Positions 34,963 to 43,603 of a DNA stretch of 64,000 nt are shown one piece after another. The DNA is from Dyadobacter sp. CECT 9275 (GTDB lineage: Bacteria > Bacteroidota > Bacteroidia > Cytophagales > Spirosomataceae): NCBI RefSeq assembly GCF_907164905.1, contig NZ_CAJRAF010000002.1, positions 3,868,001 to 3,932,000 of the forward strand, read 5' to 3'. Position 1 is the first letter of the stretch, and each line of letters opens with the position of its first letter. The notes under the pieces were generated by a model, which did not search any database, was not told the origin of the DNA, and worked only from the letters and a program-made list of their open reading frames with translations. Position numbers and translations under genes: made by a program.

Positions 34963-37254
34963 ATGATAAGAAGATTTTTGATGATTACCATGGTGCTGGC
35001 TTCGGTCAGCACCATTCATGCGCAGCCTTCACGTAAGCACGACTTGGAGTTCCCTGCCCTTTCAAGTGTTTGGGATGAGGCCATTCCGCTGGGTAACGGG
35101 ATGGTGGGAGCACTGGTCTGGCAAAAGGAGAGCAAGCTCCGTTTTTCCCTTGACCGGGCTGATATCTGGGATATGCGCCCAATGGCTGGCCTGCACCGGG
35201 AGGAGTTCAGTTACAAATGGGTGCAGGGACAGGTTGAAAAGAAGGACTATAAGCCAGTTCAGCAGTATCTGGATGGCCCCTATGACAAGGAACCGGCCCC
35301 ATCCAAAATTCCTGCCGGAGCATTGGAATTTGACGTTCCGGCGTCTTTAAAAGTCAGGTCGGTACACCTCTCCCTGGAAAGTGCCCTGTCATCCGTAGTT
35401 TGGGATAATGGCATGGTACTCAAAACCTTCGTCCATGCCACAGAACCCGTTGGCTGGTTCAGGTTTGAGAATGTGGCGGACAACTTTGTTCCGGATCTGA
35501 TCGCTCCCAAATACCAGGGCGTTGTCAAAGAAGGAGAAAGGGCGAGCTCAGTAGTAGGCAATGACCTGGCCCGGCTGGGGTATAAGCAGGGAACCATTAA
35601 CCGGGGAGATAATACGATCACCTATCTGCAAGAGGGTTGGGGAGGTTTTAAATACGAGATCACCGTGCAGTGGAAAACGGGTAAGAAGGGAACCCTCGAA
35701 GGAGTCTGGAGTATCTCATCACAGTATCCGGACAAAGCCGCTTCGGTACCTTCGGCTACGCTGGTAAAAAATGCAGTTTCCAGAGGATATGATAAGGATT
35801 TTGCAAGCCATGTGACCTGGTGGAAGAATTTCTGGAGTAAGTCTGCCCTGCATGTTCCGGATGAGCGGCTGGAAAAGCAATGGTATCTTGAGCAGTATAA
35901 GTTTGGTGCAGCGGCCCGCAGGGGAGCTCCACCGATATCCCTTCAGGCCGTTTGGACCGCAGATCATGGCAGAATTCCGCCGTGGAAGGGAGATTTTCAC
36001 CATGATTTGAATACCCAGCTGAGTTACTGGCCTGCTTACAGCGGGAACCATCTGGAAGAGGCCCTCGGATACCTTGATCATCTTGACGAGAATCTGGAGA
36101 ATTATAAAAGGTATACCAAAATGTATTTTGGAACCGAAGGCCTGGCTGTGCCCGGGGTAACCACTCTGGACGGTACCGAAATGGGTGGCTGGATTCAGTA
36201 TTCACTTTCTCCAACGGTTTCTTCCTGGCTTGCGCATCATTATTATCTTCAGTGGAGGTATAGCATGGACAGAGACTTGCTGAAAAAACGGTCCTATCCC
36301 TGGGTAAAGGAAGTATGTACTTTTCTGGAGAAAATAACAGCAATAGGAGCAGACGGGAAGCGGAAGTTGCCGATTAGTTCGAGCCCCGAAATAAACGATA
36401 ACAGGCTGGAAGCATGGTTTCCGCAGAATACCAATTATGATCTTTCGCTTATGAAATTTGCTTTTGCAGCAGGAGCAGAATTGGCGATCGAACTAGGTGA
36501 AAAGGAGGAGGCAGCACATTGGAATGAGATACTCGGGCAGTTCGGAGATTACGCGGTCAGCGAAAACAATGAACTGATGTTCTCTCCATCGATGCCTTAT
36601 AATCAATCACACAGGCATTTCTCTCACCTGATGGCCATTCATCCGTTGGGTCTTATCAAATGGGAAGATGGCCCAAAAGCGCAGACCCTCATTACGAATA
36701 GCCTGGCCCTGCTGGACAAAATCGGGCCGGATTGGTGGTGCGGATATTCATATTCATGGCTTGGAAATATGAAAGCGCGTGCAAAGGACGGAAAAGGGGC
36801 GGCCGAAGCGCTGACAACATTTGCGAGAGCTTTTTGTCTGCCCAACAGTTTTCATGTAAACGGAGACCAGACGAAATCAGGGCTTTCCAAATTCACTTAT
36901 CGTCCATTCACCCTGGAGGGGAATTTCGCATTTGCTGCCGGATTACAGGAAATGCTCATCCAGAGTTATGCAGGTTTTATAGAAATTATGCCGGCCATTC
37001 CGGAGAACTGGCAAAATGTTTCGTTTGACCAGCTGCGCACCGAAGGGGCGTTTCTTGTCAGTGCAAAAAGAACGGGTGGCAAAATTACAGAAGTGAAAAT
37101 CAAGGCCGATAAGGACGGAGTAACGACCATTAAATTGCCTTTTAAGAAATGGGAGGCGAAGGCTGCAAAAAACATCACTACGCGTGTTTCCGAACAAGGA
37201 TTTTTAGAATTAAAATGTAAACAGGGAGGTACCATCACACTTTTGGGTATTTAA
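34963..37254 (+). CDS. GH95-like glycoside hydrolase (alpha-L-fucosidase/galactosidase superfamily)
   Basis: 763 residues with a signal peptide (MVLASVSTIHAQ). GH95-type blocks are visible: IPLGNGMVGALVW, then RIPPWKGDFHHDLNTQLSYW (about 340-355), SSSPEINDNR (E476 is at the position expected for the general acid), and HRHFSHL (550-556). GH95 enzymes are inverting alpha-L-fucosidases or alpha-L-galactosidases with an (alpha/alpha)6 barrel. In characterised fucosidases two asparagines of an N-x-N motif act on the water; here the motif is D348-L-N350. The fold assignment is fairly secure but the substrate is not. It is 24 bases after SusD. Confidence 0.8.
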   Translation: MIRRFLMITMVLASVSTIHAQPSRKHDLEFPALSSVWDEAIPLGNGMVGALVWQKESKLRFSLDRADIWDMRPMAGLHREEFSYKWVQGQVEKKDYKPVQQYLDGPYDKEPAPSKIPAGALEFDVPASLKVRSVHLSLESALSSVVWDNGMVLKTFVHATEPVGWFRFENVADNFVPDLIAPKYQGVVKEGERASSVVGNDLARLGYKQGTINRGDNTITYLQEGWGGFKYEITVQWKTGKKGTLEGVWSISSQYPDKAASVPSATLVKNAVSRGYDKDFASHVTWWKNFWSKSALHVPDERLEKQWYLEQYKFGAAARRGAPPISLQAVWTADHGRIPPWKGDFHHDLNTQLSYWPAYSGNHLEEALGYLDHLDENLENYKRYTKMYFGTEGLAVPGVTTLDGTEMGGWIQYSLSPTVSSWLAHHYYLQWRYSMDRDLLKKRSYPWVKEVCTFLEKITAIGADGKRKLPISSSPEINDNRLEAWFPQNTNYDLSLMKFAFAAGAELAIELGEKEEAAHWNEILGQFGDYAVSENNELMFSPSMPYNQSHRHFSHLMAIHPLGLIKWEDGPKAQTLITNSLALLDKIGPDWWCGYSYSWLGNMKARAKDGKGAAEALTTFARAFCLPNSFHVNGDQTKSGLSKFTYRPFTLEGNFAFAAGLQEMLIQSYAGFIEIMPAIPENWQNVSFDQLRTEGAFLVSAKRTGGKITEVKIKADKDGVTTIKLPFKKWEAKAAKNITTRVSEQGFLELKCKQGGTITLLGI

Positions 37255-37260
37255 AGTTGC

Positions 37261-37348
37261 TAAAGAAGGATGATAACTATAACTTACAGGTACTGAGCTT
37301 ACAGTATTTTTCATAACTGGTTGGCTTTAGTTATCATCGGGTTCTTTA
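37261..37348. repeat. Large imperfect inverted repeat between the GH95-like and DUF1553 genes
   Basis: Left arm TAAAGAA-G-GATGATAACTA (37261-37279) pairs with right arm TAGTTATCATC-GGG-TTCTTTA (37328-37348): 11 bp plus 7 bp with a small internal bulge. The 48-base spacer holds a small TACTG/CAGTA hairpin followed by ATTTTT (37291-37311). It starts right after the GH95-like stop codon and ends before the next gene. It may be a partial terminator or a message-processing site dividing the operon. Confidence 0.6.
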
Positions 37349-37380
37349 AAAGCTGAAAAAACAGATTACATTTTAATGGG

Positions 37381-40131
37381 ATGAAAAAGTCCGTTTTCAT
37401 AGGTATCGGGATAGGCGTTTTAATGTTGTCGGCATGGTCGTGGCGGGGCTGGTTAGGACATAAGGTAGATTACAATACCGAAGTCAAGCCCATCCTGAAC
37501 AAACATTGTATGGGTTGCCATGGTGGTGTCAAGAAAGCTGGGGATGTCAGTTTCCTTTTTGAACACGAAATGCTGGAGCCTGGGAAATCCGGTAAGATTC
37601 CGGTGGTGAGAGGAAATGCGGAAGCCAGTGAAATGATCCGTCGCATAGAAAGCAAGGATCCTGATGAAAGAATGCCAAAAAATGGCGTACCACTGACTGA
37701 CGAAGAAGTATCCATACTGAAAAAGTGGATCAATGAAGGTGCAGAATGGAAGCAGCACTGGTCATACACGCGTATTGAAAAGCCAGAAGTACCTTCGGCG
37801 GGGAATATCTGGAACCTGTATGGTTTGCTGGATGCGGGCAATAGCAAATGGGCAAAAAACGAGATCGATCATTTTGTCCTAGACAGATTAAAAAAGGAAG
37901 ATCTTTCGCCATCACCCGAAGCGGACCGCGCAACCCTGATCCGAAGGGTTAGCCTTGATATCACAGGCTTGCCCCCAACGCAGAAGGAAGTTACCGATTT
38001 TGAAAAGGATAAGTCGGCCAATGCTTATGAAAAGGTAGTGGATCGGCTATTACAATCACCTGCTTATGGTGAAAGGTGGACATCTATGTGGATGGATCTT
38101 GCGCGTTATGCCGATACCAAAGGTTATGAGAGTGACGGCGGGCGGACCATGTGGCGATACCGCGACTATGTTGTCAAATCATTTAACGAAGATAAACCGT
38201 TTGACAAGTTTACCATTGAACAGCTTGCCGGTGACCTGATACCCGGTGATAAAGACGGATTCCCTACACGCGAAAACATCATTGCTACGGGTTTCCACCG
38301 TAATACCATGACCAACAATGAGGGAGGTACCGATGACGAGGAGTTCCGGACTGCCGCCTTGATTGACCGCGTTAATACTACCTGGGAAGTATGGCAGGGG
38401 ACCACATTTGGCTGTGTGCAGTGCCATAGCCATCCTTATGATCCTATTCGTCACGAGGATTATTATAAATACATGGCCTTTTTCAACAACACCCGGGATG
38501 AGGATGTGTGGGACGAATGGCCTAAAATGCGTTTTTACAAAGGAGAGGATTCTGCCAAGGTAGAGAGAGTAAAACAATGGATCAGCGCACATGACAGTAA
38601 GCTAACCGGCGAGTTTGCCCAGTTTATGCATGTGATGGAGCCCAAAATCAATGCGCATAATTTCGAAAAAGGAGACCAGTCTACCGTTTTGCTCATATCC
38701 TATTATGGTGTGAAAGACAAAGGAAATGCAAGGATTCCAAAAGTGGATCTTTCGGGAGCAGGGCAGTTGGTAATGAATGTGTCTACGGGTGCAGAAAATG
38801 CGGTTCTTTCTTTCCATCTGGATAAAATTGATGGGCCGTTGCTGGCCAAAGTGGCCGTTCCTAAAAGAGATACCGTGGTGGTGGCCCCTATACCTGCAGT
38901 AAATGGGAGCCATGATGTTTTCCTGAAATTATCCAGCCCCACAAAACCTGAAGATTGGGTGAGGATCACATGGCTGGCTTTCCAGAAATTGTTACCTGGT
39001 GCGGGAGAAAAAGATTATGTCAAAATTGTGGAGGATTATGCCAGCGTGCTTTCAAAGTACCCGGAAAGCATGCCGGTATTATGGGAGGGAAAAAAGGATT
39101 TTGCGCGGAAAACGCAGGTATTTGTAAGAGGAAATTGGATGGTGAAAGGAGCTGAAGTAAAAGCAGACGTGCCCAAGCTTCTGGCTCCCATACCAAAGGA
39201 GTATTCAAGGGACCGGCTTGGTCTTGCCAAGTGGATGGTGAACAGAGATAATGCTCTTACTTCCCGGGTAATTGTCAACCGGTTCTGGGAGCAGTTGTTT
39301 GGAAGAGGTATCGTAGAGACGGTAGAGGATTTTGGCTCACAAGGCAGCGAACCTACGCATCGTGAACTGCTGGACTGGCTGGCAGTTTCTTTTATGGAGG
39401 ACTATCAATGGAGCGTAAAAAAACTCCTGAAGGAAATAGTGATGTCGGCTACTTACCGGCAAAGCTCAAAAACAGATCAGGAACGTATTGAGAAAGATCC
39501 TTATAATATCTGGATATCCCGCGGGCCGCGGGTTCGTTTAAGTGCGGAGCAGGTTCGGGATCAGGCACTTGCGTGCAGCGGTCTTTTGTCCAAAAAAATG
39601 TATGGCCCCAGTGTCATGCCACCTCAGCCGGATAAGATCTGGCAGTCGCCGTACAGTGGTGAGAAATGGGTTTTAAGTGAAGGAGAAGACAGGTATCGTC
39701 GTGGAGTTTATACCTACTGGAAACGTACGGCTCCTTATCCCTCCATGACCACTTTTGACGCACCGAGCAGGGAATTTTGCCAGTCCAGACGTATTCTTAC
39801 CAATACTCCCTTGCAGGCGCTTGTAACTTTGAATGACCCCGTTTACCTGGAAGCAGCCCAAAATCTGGCCACAAAAATGTTGAAAAGCGGAAAAACACCA
39901 GACCAGCAGCTGAAGGAAGGGTATCGTCTGCTGACCTACCAGCCAATAGAGGAGAAAAGCCTGAAAGTACTGGTAAAAGTTTATAACGAAGCCTTACAGG
40001 CCTATAAGCGAAAACCTGGAGAAGTGGATAGCATATTGGTTTACAGAAAAGAACGGTCGCCGGAACTTGCTGCATTGACGGTTTCGGCCAACGTCCTGCT
40101 GAACCTGGATAATGTCGTGACCAAGGAGTAG
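37381..40131 (+). CDS. Planctomycete-type cytochrome c protein with DUF1549 and DUF1553 domains
   Basis: 916 residues. A membrane anchor or signal is followed by a PSCyt1-type haem segment with CMGCH (C43, C46, H47) and ERMPKNGVPLTDEEVSILKKW. A DUF1549 domain comes next (about 155-370: FVLDRLKKEDLSPSPEADR, ARYADTKGYESDGG, TTFGCVQCHSHPYDP with a second CxxCH), then a C-terminal DUF1553 domain (NRFWEQLFGRGIVETVEDFG, PSREFCQSRRILTNTPLQAL). The family is abundant in Planctomycetes and in some Bacteroidota and is linked to complex glycan breakdown. Its reaction is not established. It probably forms a functional pair with the DUF1501 protein downstream. Confidence 0.9.
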   Translation: MKKSVFIGIGIGVLMLSAWSWRGWLGHKVDYNTEVKPILNKHCMGCHGGVKKAGDVSFLFEHEMLEPGKSGKIPVVRGNAEASEMIRRIESKDPDERMPKNGVPLTDEEVSILKKWINEGAEWKQHWSYTRIEKPEVPSAGNIWNLYGLLDAGNSKWAKNEIDHFVLDRLKKEDLSPSPEADRATLIRRVSLDITGLPPTQKEVTDFEKDKSANAYEKVVDRLLQSPAYGERWTSMWMDLARYADTKGYESDGGRTMWRYRDYVVKSFNEDKPFDKFTIEQLAGDLIPGDKDGFPTRENIIATGFHRNTMTNNEGGTDDEEFRTAALIDRVNTTWEVWQGTTFGCVQCHSHPYDPIRHEDYYKYMAFFNNTRDEDVWDEWPKMRFYKGEDSAKVERVKQWISAHDSKLTGEFAQFMHVMEPKINAHNFEKGDQSTVLLISYYGVKDKGNARIPKVDLSGAGQLVMNVSTGAENAVLSFHLDKIDGPLLAKVAVPKRDTVVVAPIPAVNGSHDVFLKLSSPTKPEDWVRITWLAFQKLLPGAGEKDYVKIVEDYASVLSKYPESMPVLWEGKKDFARKTQVFVRGNWMVKGAEVKADVPKLLAPIPKEYSRDRLGLAKWMVNRDNALTSRVIVNRFWEQLFGRGIVETVEDFGSQGSEPTHRELLDWLAVSFMEDYQWSVKKLLKEIVMSATYRQSSKTDQERIEKDPYNIWISRGPRVRLSAEQVRDQALACSGLLSKKMYGPSVMPPQPDKIWQSPYSGEKWVLSEGEDRYRRGVYTYWKRTAPYPSMTTFDAPSREFCQSRRILTNTPLQALVTLNDPVYLEAAQNLATKMLKSGKTPDQQLKEGYRLLTYQPIEEKSLKVLVKVYNEALQAYKRKPGEVDSILVYRKERSPELAALTVSANVLLNLDNVVTKE

Positions 40132-40214
40132 GGAATGGAGAAGTAGCTATCCTAAAATAGGTAACAGTTCCAAAGCGTTATGCAGTCGATGGATGTGGAT
40201 AAAAACATATTAAA

Positions 40215-41684
40215 ATGGAAAAATTATTAAAAGAATTACAACATGCAGAACTGCAGCGTCAGACGAGGCGGCATTTTTTGCAATCCTGTGGATTTGGACT
40301 AGGGGCGCTCGGGCTGGGAACGATGTTGAATTCCTGTGGTACCTCCAATGCGGAAGCGGCAGGGGCGGCGGCGCAGGCCAAAATACCACAATTTGCACCA
40401 AAGGCTAAAAGAGTAATATACATTCACATGGCCGGAGCGCCGTCCCAGCTGGAGTTGTTCGACTACAAGCCGGAGCTTCTCAAATACCATGGTAAAGACT
40501 GTCCTGCGGAATTTTTGGAAGGTAAAAAATTTGCCTTCATACAAGGTGTACCTAAAATGCTTGGTCCGCAGGGGAAATTTAAACAATATGGGCAATCCGG
40601 GGCCTGGATGTCCGACTATGTGCCCTACCTGCAGACCGTTGCTGACGAAATTACTTTTTTCAAAGCCATGCATACGGACCAGTTCAACCACGCCCCTGCA
40701 CAGCTGCTGATGCATACCGGCAGTGCGCGACTGGGGCGGCCAAGTCTGGGTGCATGGACGGTATACGGATTAGGTTCCGAGAATCATAATTTGCCGGGGT
40801 TCATTGTACTTGCCTCTGGTGGACAGCAGCCTGATGCTGGAAAAAGTGTATTTGGAAGCGGCTTTTTACCCTCTGTTTATCAGGGCGTTCAATGCCGGAC
40901 TGGCGGAGATCCGGTACTTTATGTTTCGGACCCCAACGGGATGAACAGGAATATGCGCAAGCAAACGATTGAAGCCATCAATGAAATTAACAGGCAGACT
41001 TACGAGGATGTCCGTGATCCCGAAATCCTGACGCGTATAAGCCAGTATGAAATGGCCTTTCGTATGCAGATGTCGGTACCGGAGGTAATGGATGTTTCCA
41101 AAGAACCACCTTTCATACTGGATATGTATGGCGTAAAACCCGGAGACGGGACTTTCGCCATGAATTGTCTGCTGGCTCGCAAGCTGGTTGAGAATGATGT
41201 AAGGTTCGTGCAGCTTTTCGACTGGGGCTGGGATGGACACGGTACTTCTGCAAACCATAACGTGGAGGGAGGTCTACGGCAAAAATGCCGGGAATCGGAT
41301 CAGGCAATTACCGCTCTTCTTCAGGATCTTAAAATGAGGGGTTTACTGGAAGAAACACTGGTGATTTGGGGAGCGGAATTTGGCCGTACGCCCATGCAGG
41401 AAAACCGTAACGGGCTGGTGATGCCCTATATGGGCCGTGATCACCACCTGGAAGCATTCACGATGTGGATGGCCGGTGGCGGCGTAAAGAAAGGATATTC
41501 ACACGGTGAAACGGACGAGCTGGGGTATTATGGAGTAAAAGACAGGACACATGTACATGATCTGCAGGCAACCATTCTTCACCTGATGGGCTTCGACCAT
41601 GAGAAATTTACGTATCCGTTTCAGGGAAGAAATTTCCGGTTGACAGATACGGAGGGAAAAGTAGTAAACCAGGTTTTGGCTTAA
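40215..41684 (+). CDS. DUF1501 (sulfatase-fold) exported protein
   Basis: 489 residues with a Tat-type signal (QTRRHFLQSCGFGLGALGLG) and a possible lipobox LNSC. The DUF1501 pattern includes KRVIYIHMAGAPSQLELFDYKP, ALHTDQFNHAP-like AMHTDQFNHAPAQLLMHTG, FDWGWDGHG, VIWGAEFGRTP and MGRDHHLEAFTMWMAGGG. The fold belongs to the alkaline phosphatase/sulfatase superfamily and is almost always encoded next to DUF1549/DUF1553 proteins, as here. The enzymatic role is unknown. It is 83 bases after the DUF1553 gene and 21 bases before the mutarotase gene. Confidence 0.9.
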   Translation: MEKLLKELQHAELQRQTRRHFLQSCGFGLGALGLGTMLNSCGTSNAEAAGAAAQAKIPQFAPKAKRVIYIHMAGAPSQLELFDYKPELLKYHGKDCPAEFLEGKKFAFIQGVPKMLGPQGKFKQYGQSGAWMSDYVPYLQTVADEITFFKAMHTDQFNHAPAQLLMHTGSARLGRPSLGAWTVYGLGSENHNLPGFIVLASGGQQPDAGKSVFGSGFLPSVYQGVQCRTGGDPVLYVSDPNGMNRNMRKQTIEAINEINRQTYEDVRDPEILTRISQYEMAFRMQMSVPEVMDVSKEPPFILDMYGVKPGDGTFAMNCLLARKLVENDVRFVQLFDWGWDGHGTSANHNVEGGLRQKCRESDQAITALLQDLKMRGLLEETLVIWGAEFGRTPMQENRNGLVMPYMGRDHHLEAFTMWMAGGGVKKGYSHGETDELGYYGVKDRTHVHDLQATILHLMGFDHEKFTYPFQGRNFRLTDTEGKVVNQVLA

Positions 41685-41705
41685 ATTTAAAATATTGCAA
41701 TTTTC

Positions 41706-42026
41706 ATGCAGGGAAATCAGGTACTCGCATTCCGGATGCAGCTTAAACCGGGCTTTGAAGCAGAATATAGAAAACGGCATGATGAGATATGGCCAGAACT
41801 CGCCAGTCTGCTGAGAGACGCAGGTATTCTGGAATACTATATTTTTTTGGACGAAGTAACCCTTGCACTTTTTGCATTTCAAAAATTAGGAGAAAACCCT
41901 CAAACAGGACAGCTTTCTTCCCTCCCGATCATGAAAAAATGGTGGGACCACATGGCTGATATCATGGAAGTAAATGAAGATAATTCTCCAAAAGTAATAT
42001 CTTGTCCTGAGGTATTCCGGCTATGA
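41706..42026 (+). CDS. L-rhamnose mutarotase (RhaM/DUF718 family)
   Basis: 106 residues, the usual family length. The pattern FRMQLKPGFEAEYRKRHDEIWPEL holds the proposed catalytic histidine in KRHDEIWPEL. KKWWDHMADIMEVNEDNSP closes the active site. The enzyme interconverts alpha and beta anomers of L-rhamnose; close homologues handle other 6-deoxy sugars such as L-fucose. Its location in the operon points to a deoxysugar as the released monomer, consistent with the GH95-like enzyme. No rhaA/B/D or fuc kinase/aldolase genes lie in the window. Confidence 0.9.
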   Translation: MQGNQVLAFRMQLKPGFEAEYRKRHDEIWPELASLLRDAGILEYYIFLDEVTLALFAFQKLGENPQTGQLSSLPIMKKWWDHMADIMEVNEDNSPKVISCPEVFRL

Positions 42027-42070
42027 GTTCTTCTCTCACAATTTTATACCTGACCCTTTAAAAATAAAAA

Positions 42071-43561
42071 ATGGATTACCCGCTTCTTCAAGCTTCCGGC
42101 TGGGCTCTTTTCATCGGAAGATTTCACCCTGTACTGGTACATTTGCCTATAGGTTTTTTGCTGATAGCTGCCCTTCTGGAAATCGGCAGACGCACCGGAC
42201 GTATCGGTGTAAGCGAATCTGCAATGTCTTTTATTCTGTTTTGGTCGGCCGTTGGTGCCACGCTGGCTTGTGTGGCGGGCTATTTGCTTTCGTTGGGAGG
42301 AGGATATGAAGCCGAATTGCTGGACGACCACATGTGGCAGGGAATTGGCGTAGCTGCTTTTGCCTGGATTGCCTGGCTCGTCAAGTCGGATGCTTTCGGG
42401 GATAAAATTCCTTTTGGACCGGCGTTTTATTTACCCGCTTTTTGCCTGGCAACAATTCTGACCTTCACTGCGGGCCATGAAGGAGGTTCACTTACCCACG
42501 GAGAGGAATATCTGACCCAGTACACCCCTGAACCTTTCAGGAGTATAGCTGGAATGCCGCCGTTGCAGGAGAAAGCCATAGAGGCCAAGCCGATTACAAA
42601 TGTCCAGGAGGCGGTAGTGTATAAGGATATTGTCCAGCCGATACTCGAAACCCGGTGCACGCAGTGCCACAATGCTTCCAAGAAAAAGGGTGACTTGCGG
42701 ATGGATGAGCTGGCTTTATTATTAAAAGGAGGCAAAGGCGGGCCCGCTTTTGTGTCTGGCAAAAGTGCGGAAAGTGATATGATCCGCCGTTGCCTGTTAC
42801 CGGAGGGAGACGACGATCACATGCCGCCAAAAGGCAAACCGCAGCTGAGTACCCAGCAGATTGCGCTGTTGTCGTGGTGGATAGACCAGGGAGCGCCTGC
42901 TGACAAAAAGGTCTCCGAGTTAACTGTTTCCGAACAAATGAAACCCGTTCTGGCAAGTCTGGGATCTGGTTTGGCTGGTTCGGTATCGCAAATGCAGGTA
43001 TCAGCTATTGAAGGGCTGAAAGTTGCAAAGGCAGACCCGAAAGCAATTGAAAACCTGGAAAAAGCCGGGCTCATTGTACATCCCCTGGCAAATGATCAAA
43101 ACCTTATTGAGGTGAGTGCCGTGAATGCGGCTGATTTCGGGGATGAACAACTTGGATTGCTGATACCTTTGGCAGATCAGATCGCCTGGCTGAAATTGGG
43201 CAGAACCAAAATTTCTGACAATGGCCTGAAAGAGCTATCTAAACTGAAAAACCTGAACAAACTTCATTTGGAACATACCGCTGTCACGGACGCGGGCCTC
43301 GTACATCTGAAGGATCTGTCAAAGCTGGAATATATCAACCTGGTGGATACGAAAGTGACCGACTCAGGCCTTAAAAGTGTGATGCAGGTCAAAAATCTGA
43401 AATCGGTATATGTATGGCGTTCTGCGGTGACAGATAGCGGGGTGGTACAAATTGCAAGATCATACCCCAAAATCCAGATCGTAAATGGGTTTAACGAAGC
43501 CACTGTTGCGCAGTTTGTAAAGACGGGAGATACCACCAGGGCAGAAACGAAAGTAAAATAA
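42071..43561 (+). CDS. Membrane protein: DUF2231 domain, planctomycete-type cytochrome c, leucine-rich repeats
   Basis: 496 residues in three parts. An N-terminal four-helix membrane domain (about 10-140) starts RFHPVLVHLPIGFLLIAALL, with histidines typical of DUF2231. Next is a PSCyt1 haem segment with CTQCH (C196, C199, H200) and the block DDDHMPPKGKPQLS. The C-terminal LRR region (about 380-480) has repeats such as LKELSKLKNLNKLHLEHTAV and DLSKLEYINLVDTKV. It could pass electrons from the periplasmic cytochromes to a membrane carrier. The LRR part may bind a partner protein. The function is inferred from domain layout only. Confidence 0.88.
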   Translation: MDYPLLQASGWALFIGRFHPVLVHLPIGFLLIAALLEIGRRTGRIGVSESAMSFILFWSAVGATLACVAGYLLSLGGGYEAELLDDHMWQGIGVAAFAWIAWLVKSDAFGDKIPFGPAFYLPAFCLATILTFTAGHEGGSLTHGEEYLTQYTPEPFRSIAGMPPLQEKAIEAKPITNVQEAVVYKDIVQPILETRCTQCHNASKKKGDLRMDELALLLKGGKGGPAFVSGKSAESDMIRRCLLPEGDDDHMPPKGKPQLSTQQIALLSWWIDQGAPADKKVSELTVSEQMKPVLASLGSGLAGSVSQMQVSAIEGLKVAKADPKAIENLEKAGLIVHPLANDQNLIEVSAVNAADFGDEQLGLLIPLADQIAWLKLGRTKISDNGLKELSKLKNLNKLHLEHTAVTDAGLVHLKDLSKLEYINLVDTKVTDSGLKSVMQVKNLKSVYVWRSAVTDSGVVQIARSYPKIQIVNGFNEATVAQFVKTGDTTRAETKVK

Positions 43562-43603
43562 CCATTAAACAACAGATCGGGATTTTATACCCGTAATACA
43601 TAA

